Shown here one piece after another: positions 23,852 to 26,962 of a stretch of DNA of 26,962 nt. The notes below the pieces were generated by a model. That model was not told where the DNA came from. It saw only the letters and a program-made list of their open reading frames with translations, and ran no database searches. The stretch spans positions 1 through 26,962 of the forward strand of contig UROA01000006.1 in assembly GCA_900549355.1 (NCBI GenBank), in the 5' to 3' direction. The position numbers and the translations under genes are program-made. This stretch comes from an uncultured Collinsella sp. Its GTDB lineage: Bacteria; Actinomycetota; Coriobacteriia; Coriobacteriales; Coriobacteriaceae. Positions within the stretch are counted from its first letter, which is position 1; each line of letters begins with the position of its first letter.

Positions 23852-24754
23852 TTACTTTTTATCGGCGGTCAAGGGAAGCTTTTCCGCCGACACATCCAGG
23901 CCATAGCGATAGCTGATGGCATCGACAGGACAGGCCCCGATGCACTTTCCGCACCGGATGCATTCGGCATGATTGGGCGCGCGGACCACATCAACGTCCA
24001 TCTGACAAACCTTTGAGCACTTGCCGCACGAGACACATTTGCATGCATCGACCCGGATCCCCAGTAGGGACACCTTATTCATGAGCGCATAGAATGCGCC
24101 GAGCGGACAAATCCATTTGCAGAAGGGGCGGTAGAACAAAACGCTCAGCACTACCACGGCAATGAGAACGGCAAGTTTCCAAGTAAAGAGATGTCCCAAC
24201 GCAGATCGAATGCCGGCATTAGCAATGGCCAGTGGAATGGCGCCCTCGAGCACGCCCTGCGGACAGATGTACTTACAAAAGAACGGGTCGCCCATGCCCA
24301 CGTCGTTAACCACCAAGACGGGCAGCAGCACCACAGCAAACAGCAGCACGACGTACTTGATGTACGTGAGCGGCTTGAGCTTTTTCGTGGAGAACTTTTT
24401 GCCGGGAATCTTGTGAAGCAGCTCCTGAAACCAGCCAAACGGGCACAGAAAGCCGCATACAAAGCGTCCCAGCAGCACGCCGAGCAAAATGAGCGTACCG
24501 GTAACATAGTAAGAAAAGTTGAACTTCGATGAACCTACCACCGACTGGAACGACCCGATGGGGCACGCACCCGATGCCGCGGGGCACGAATAGCAATTAA
24601 GTCCAGGTACGCAGACTGTTTTTCCCGCGCCCTGATAGATGCCGCCTTTGGCAAAGTTTGGCAGGTGAATGTTGGTAATAAGTGTTGCCGCCGCCTGAAT
24701 GAATCCGCGAAATCGGGCCAAAACATGCGACGCAGTGTTTTCTCTTTTATCCAA
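23852..24754 (-). CDS. Polytopic membrane [4Fe-4S] protein (NapH/YccM-like polyferredoxin)
   Basis: About 300 residues. The N-terminal region carries a Cys-rich stretch (Cys 48, 54, 57, 64). Membrane helices follow, with three CxxxCP motifs at their ends (Cys 100/104, 160/164, 212/216), as in NapH, NosR and YccM. The C-terminus has two ferredoxin clusters: CKCVSCGKCSKVC (238-250) and CIRCGKCIGACP (265-276). This is an electron-transfer protein that takes electrons from cytoplasmic donors and passes them through the membrane. With a TlpA-like lipoprotein downstream, the acceptor is probably an extracytoplasmic thiol-disulfide couple. The start is a TTG at 24754 that overlaps the 48-residue gene by 8 bases and is translationally coupled to it. 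The longer frame to 24841 crosses that gene. Confidence 0.85.
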   Translation of the reverse strand: MDKRENTASHVLARFRGFIQAAATLITNIHLPNFAKGGIYQGAGKTVCVPGLNCYSCPAASGACPIGSFQSVVGSSKFNFSYYVTGTLILLGVLLGRFVCGFLCPFGWFQELLHKIPGKKFSTKKLKPLTYIKYVVLLFAVVLLPVLVVNDVGMGDPFFCKYICPQGVLEGAIPLAIANAGIRSALGHLFTWKLAVLIAVVVLSVLFYRPFCKWICPLGAFYALMNKVSLLGIRVDACKCVSCGKCSKVCQMDVDVVRAPNHAECIRCGKCIGACPVDAISYRYGLDVSAEKLPLTADKK

Positions 24755-24893
24755 TTCCGATACACTCCAAGCACAGCCTAATCGCTTTGGCCAGCACGGC
24801 ATCCGCCTCGCCACGCATAACGCCAAAGCACACCATGGCAATTCCGACGATCAACAAAGCGACCTGTACCATGGGTTTTACCGCTTTGAACAA
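24747..24893 (-). CDS. 48-residue CxxC membrane peptide (CD1871A-like)
   Basis: A short gene with a TTG start at 24893, eight bases after AGGAG. The protein has one hydrophobic helix (about residues 8-26, VQVALLIVGIAMVCFGVM), then an amphipathic segment, and ends in RLCLECIGIG with a C-x-x-C pair only four residues from the C-terminus. Size, single helix and terminal CxxC match the small family that databases name after C. difficile CD1871A. I make this match from memory of the pattern. It is the first gene of the operon with the polyferredoxin and TlpA-like genes, which suggests a redox or assembly role in the same complex. A GTG at 24902 is an alternative start but overlaps the ribosome-binding site. 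Confidence 0.7.
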   Translation of the reverse strand: MFKAVKPMVQVALLIVGIAMVCFGVMRGEADAVLAKAIRLCLECIGIG

Positions 24894-24983
24894 CTCGACC
24901 ACTCCTTTCGTTACGCGACCATTGGACCATATCGACTATAAAATCCGTGTTAAGCGCGATTTGGAATGTGCAAGGAGACTGTT

Positions 24984-25658
24984 ATGCGTATTGTGATCGT
25001 CGAAGACGAGCGAGCACTGTGCGATGCAATCGCACGCAGCTTGCGAAACTTGGCGTACAGCGTCGACTGCTGCCACGACGGGCAGGAGGCGCTCGACCTG
25101 CTGGGCGTCGAAGTCTTTGACCTCGTGGTACTCGACCTCAACCTTCCCCGTATCGATGGCATGACCGTGCTCAGGGAACTTAGGAAAACCGACTGCGAGA
25201 CCAAGGTGCTGATTCTGTCCGCACGTGGCGAAGTATCCGATAAAGTCGACGGACTCGATGCCGGCGCCAACGATTACCTTACCAAGCCGTTTCATCTTGA
25301 CGAGCTTGCGGCAAGGATCCGCAGCCTTACCCTCAGGCGCTTTGCACAAAGCGACATAGTATTAACCTGCGGAAAGCTCCGCTTTGACACCAAGGCGCGC
25401 ATCGCTTCCGTGGACAGCGAGGCCCTATCTCTTACGCGCAAGGAAACGGGAATCTTGGAATACCTGATGCTTAATCAGGGGCGTCCGGTAAGTCAAGAGG
25501 AGCTTATCGAGCACGTTTGGGATAGCAGCGTGAACAGCTTTAGCAACGCAACCCGCGTTCACATCTCCTCACTCCGCAAAAAGCTGCGCAGCGCTTTGGG
25601 ATACGACCCGATTCGCAATCGGATTGGAGAGGGCTACGTTATGGAGGATGGAGAATGA
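24984..25658 (+). CDS. OmpR-family response regulator
   Basis: A 224-residue protein. The receiver domain (1-118) has the acidic pair in VEDE, phospho-acceptor Asp 51 in LDLNLPRIDG, and the conserved Lys in LTKPF. The C-terminal winged helix (128-222) shows LTRKETGILEYLM, the recognition-helix segment ATRVHISSLRKKL and the closing wing NRIGEGYVM. ATG 24984 follows AAGGAG. The stop overlaps the start of the kinase gene (ATGA), so the two are a coupled pair. Divergent from the CxxC/polyferredoxin/TlpA operon across a 90-base gap that holds TATAAA at 24937-24942, it may regulate that operon as well as itself. Confidence 0.92.
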   Translation: MRIVIVEDERALCDAIARSLRNLAYSVDCCHDGQEALDLLGVEVFDLVVLDLNLPRIDGMTVLRELRKTDCETKVLILSARGEVSDKVDGLDAGANDYLTKPFHLDELAARIRSLTLRRFAQSDIVLTCGKLRFDTKARIASVDSEALSLTRKETGILEYLMLNQGRPVSQEELIEHVWDSSVNSFSNATRVHISSLRKKLRSALGYDPIRNRIGEGYVMEDGE

Positions 25659-26794
25659 AAGGGCTTTCGCTGCAATGGCGCATAACGATTATGACGGCAC
25701 TGCTGACGTGCGCGGCATGCGTGCTGACGAACTGCCTGGTCGGCTATACGGGCATGCGCTACATGGACGCCATCGGCAGTGACATCTCGGCCCTTAACGC
25801 AGCCGGCGAAGACTCGCCCCAGGCGTTCGACCCAACGAAGGGGAGCCTCGATGACGAGGTCACGATCGTCGTAAACGACGCACAGGAGTCTTTTGGCACG
25901 ACAGCCTGGTACATCACGGCTGGAGTCACACTCCTTGGCGGCGTGCTGGCATACTTTGTGAGCGGCCGTGCGCTCAAACCGCTACGGGCTTTTGCAGCCC
26001 AGGTTGAGCGTGTGCAGCCTGACAACCTAAGCGAAATCAGACTCAATGAAGATGTGCCCACCGAGCTACAACGATGCAGCGCCTCTTTCAACGACATGAT
26101 CGCCCGTCTTGGCGAAGGGTTCTCTGCACAGCGTCAGTTTACCGGCAACGCCGCACACGAGCTGCGCACCCCGCTCGCCCTTATGCAAGCACAGATTGAA
26201 CTATTCATCTCCGAGCACTCCGGTTTGCAAGCCGAAACAGCCGAGCTGCTCGGCCTGCTACAAGAACAAACTGAGCGCATGTCTCGAATGACCAAGGTAT
26301 TGCTCGAAATGAGTGAGCTCCGCAGCGTTCCTTGCGAGGACGATGTCGAACTTGGCCCCTTGTCCGAAGAGGTCCTCACCGACCTTGCGCCACTTGCCGA
26401 AAATAAGGGCATAGCCCTCAATTGTGCTGGAGACGCTTTAGTAATCGGGAGCGACACGCTCCTCTATCGGCTGGTGTTTAACCTGGTCGAAAATGCCATC
26501 CGTTACAGCCGCTCCGGCTCGACTGTCAACGTCTCCATCTGCGACAACGACAGCCACGTGTTCCTGCGAGTCGAGGACCAGGGCCCGGGAATACCCAAGC
26601 AGTACCGTGAGAGCATCTTCCAACCGTTCTTTCGCCTGGATAAATCCCGCAGCAGGGCATACGGCGGCGCAGGACTCGGGCTAGCGCTCGTTTGGGAGAT
26701 TGCGGCGCTTCACGGTGGCACGGTAGAGGTCGAAGCAAGTTCCGAGAACGGAACCGTGATGCTCGTAAGCCTCTCAAAGGGGGCCACCACGTGA
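25655..26794 (+). CDS. Sensor histidine kinase (cognate of the adjacent OmpR-type regulator)
   Basis: A 379-residue kinase. Helix 1 (about 10-33), a short extracytoplasmic loop of about 50 residues, helix 2 (about 85-103), a HAMP-like linker (104-155), HisKA with GNAAHELRTPL (His 168), and HATPase_c with the N box VENAIRYS, DQGPGIP and GGAGLGLALV. The small outer loop argues for sensing within or near the membrane rather than for a dedicated ligand-binding domain; the loop has no Cys, although three Cys lie in or beside helix 1. It starts with the ATGA overlap to the regulator gene. An insertion sequence begins just after its stop, and its C-terminus looks complete. Confidence 0.92.
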   Translation: MKGLSLQWRITIMTALLTCAACVLTNCLVGYTGMRYMDAIGSDISALNAAGEDSPQAFDPTKGSLDDEVTIVVNDAQESFGTTAWYITAGVTLLGGVLAYFVSGRALKPLRAFAAQVERVQPDNLSEIRLNEDVPTELQRCSASFNDMIARLGEGFSAQRQFTGNAAHELRTPLALMQAQIELFISEHSGLQAETAELLGLLQEQTERMSRMTKVLLEMSELRSVPCEDDVELGPLSEEVLTDLAPLAENKGIALNCAGDALVIGSDTLLYRLVFNLVENAIRYSRSGSTVNVSICDNDSHVFLRVEDQGPGIPKQYRESIFQPFFRLDKSRSRAYGGAGLGLALVWEIAALHGGTVEVEASSENGTVMLVSLSKGATT

Positions 26795-26799
26795 TCCGA

Positions 26800-26962
26800 C
26801 TGTCCAGGAATCCCACTCGACATTGTGAAACGCGTCCCAAAACTTGGACATGAGAAATGGAAGACAGTGGAGTGGGTATGATGAATTGGACACCTATTTA
26901 AGAGCGAAAGGTGTTCAAGATGACCCAAAGAAGAAAGCGATACGACAGGCAGTTCAAGGTCT
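26800..26962 (+). mobile_element. Left end of an IS3-type insertion sequence (partial)
   Basis: After the kinase stop, the sequence changes to non-coding DNA with short dyads (TGTCCA 26801 / TGGACA 26845; CCCACTC 26812 / GAGTGGG 26870), followed by the start of a transposase-like orfA. The exact terminal inverted repeat and target duplication cannot be fixed, because the other end is outside the window. Confidence 0.5.
26920..26962 (+). CDS. IS3-family transposase OrfA, first codons only
   Basis: The visible start MTQRRKRYDRQFKV resembles the opening of IS3/IS150 OrfA helix-turn-helix proteins (basic stretch, then an aromatic and a Phe-Lys). ATG 26920 follows an AAAGGTG site. Only 14 codons are present, so the assignment rests on this short pattern. 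Confidence 0.6.
   Translation, partial: MTQRRKRYDRQFKV

Noticed and set aside
1..26962. tRNA or rRNA genes and common riboswitches
   Set aside because: No cloverleaf with a T-loop consensus and CCA-type end, and no recognisable riboswitch core, was seen when reading the intergenic regions on both strands.

Overview
The window looks like a chromosomal segment of a Coriobacteriia gut actinobacterium, most likely Collinsella or a close relative. The grounds are the GC-rich coding bias, the mix of anaerobe-type genes (membrane polyferredoxin, deiminase/carbamoyltransferase, no respiratory genes), and several families of short palindromic intergenic repeats that I associate with Collinsella genomes. 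The genus is an inference, since no rRNA or species marker is present.

Layout. Positions 1-581 (minus) hold the start of a LOG-family gene and a small two-helix ion channel, followed by a palindromic repeat cluster. Positions 848-7302 are a sensory region: a hybrid histidine kinase carrying its own solute-binding domains (848-3652, +), a small flavin-binding PNPOx-like protein, a strong terminator, then a second hybrid kinase read from the other strand (4245-6436) that is broken by a one-base frameshift and overlaps a solute-binding lipoprotein gene (6433-7302). Positions 7447-10777 are housekeeping or accessory genes: a MalY/PatB-type PLP enzyme, TrmO, an XRE-zinc-ribbon-TipAS regulator and a glutaredoxin. 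Positions 10825-11840 are a gene-poor, repeat-bounded patch with one ribbon-helix-helix protein behind a near-perfect operator. A Dus tRNA-dihydrouridine synthase gene follows, then a 182-bp palindromic element.

Positions 13242-19167 are the most distinctive metabolic block. A guanidino-deiminase gene (agmatine-deiminase family), a carbamoyltransferase whose HCLP motif reads HELP, and an OFA-like MFS transporter form one minus-strand cluster. A divergent TetR gene and a second, paralogous MFS gene lie beside it. Related TACC-N4-GGTA palindromes lie in front of the deiminase gene, in front of tetR and over the promoter of the second MFS gene, so the TetR protein probably controls the whole block. 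No carbamate kinase lies in the window.

Positions 19343-22597 encode a very large fused ABC ATPase/permease (MacB/FtsX type). Positions 22851-24893 are a three-gene minus-strand operon: a 48-residue CxxC membrane peptide, a polytopic iron-sulfur protein and a TlpA-like thioredoxin-fold lipoprotein. This looks like a route for moving electrons across the membrane to extracytoplasmic thiols. A divergent OmpR/HK two-component system (24984-26794) adjoins it. The right edge enters an IS3-type insertion sequence.
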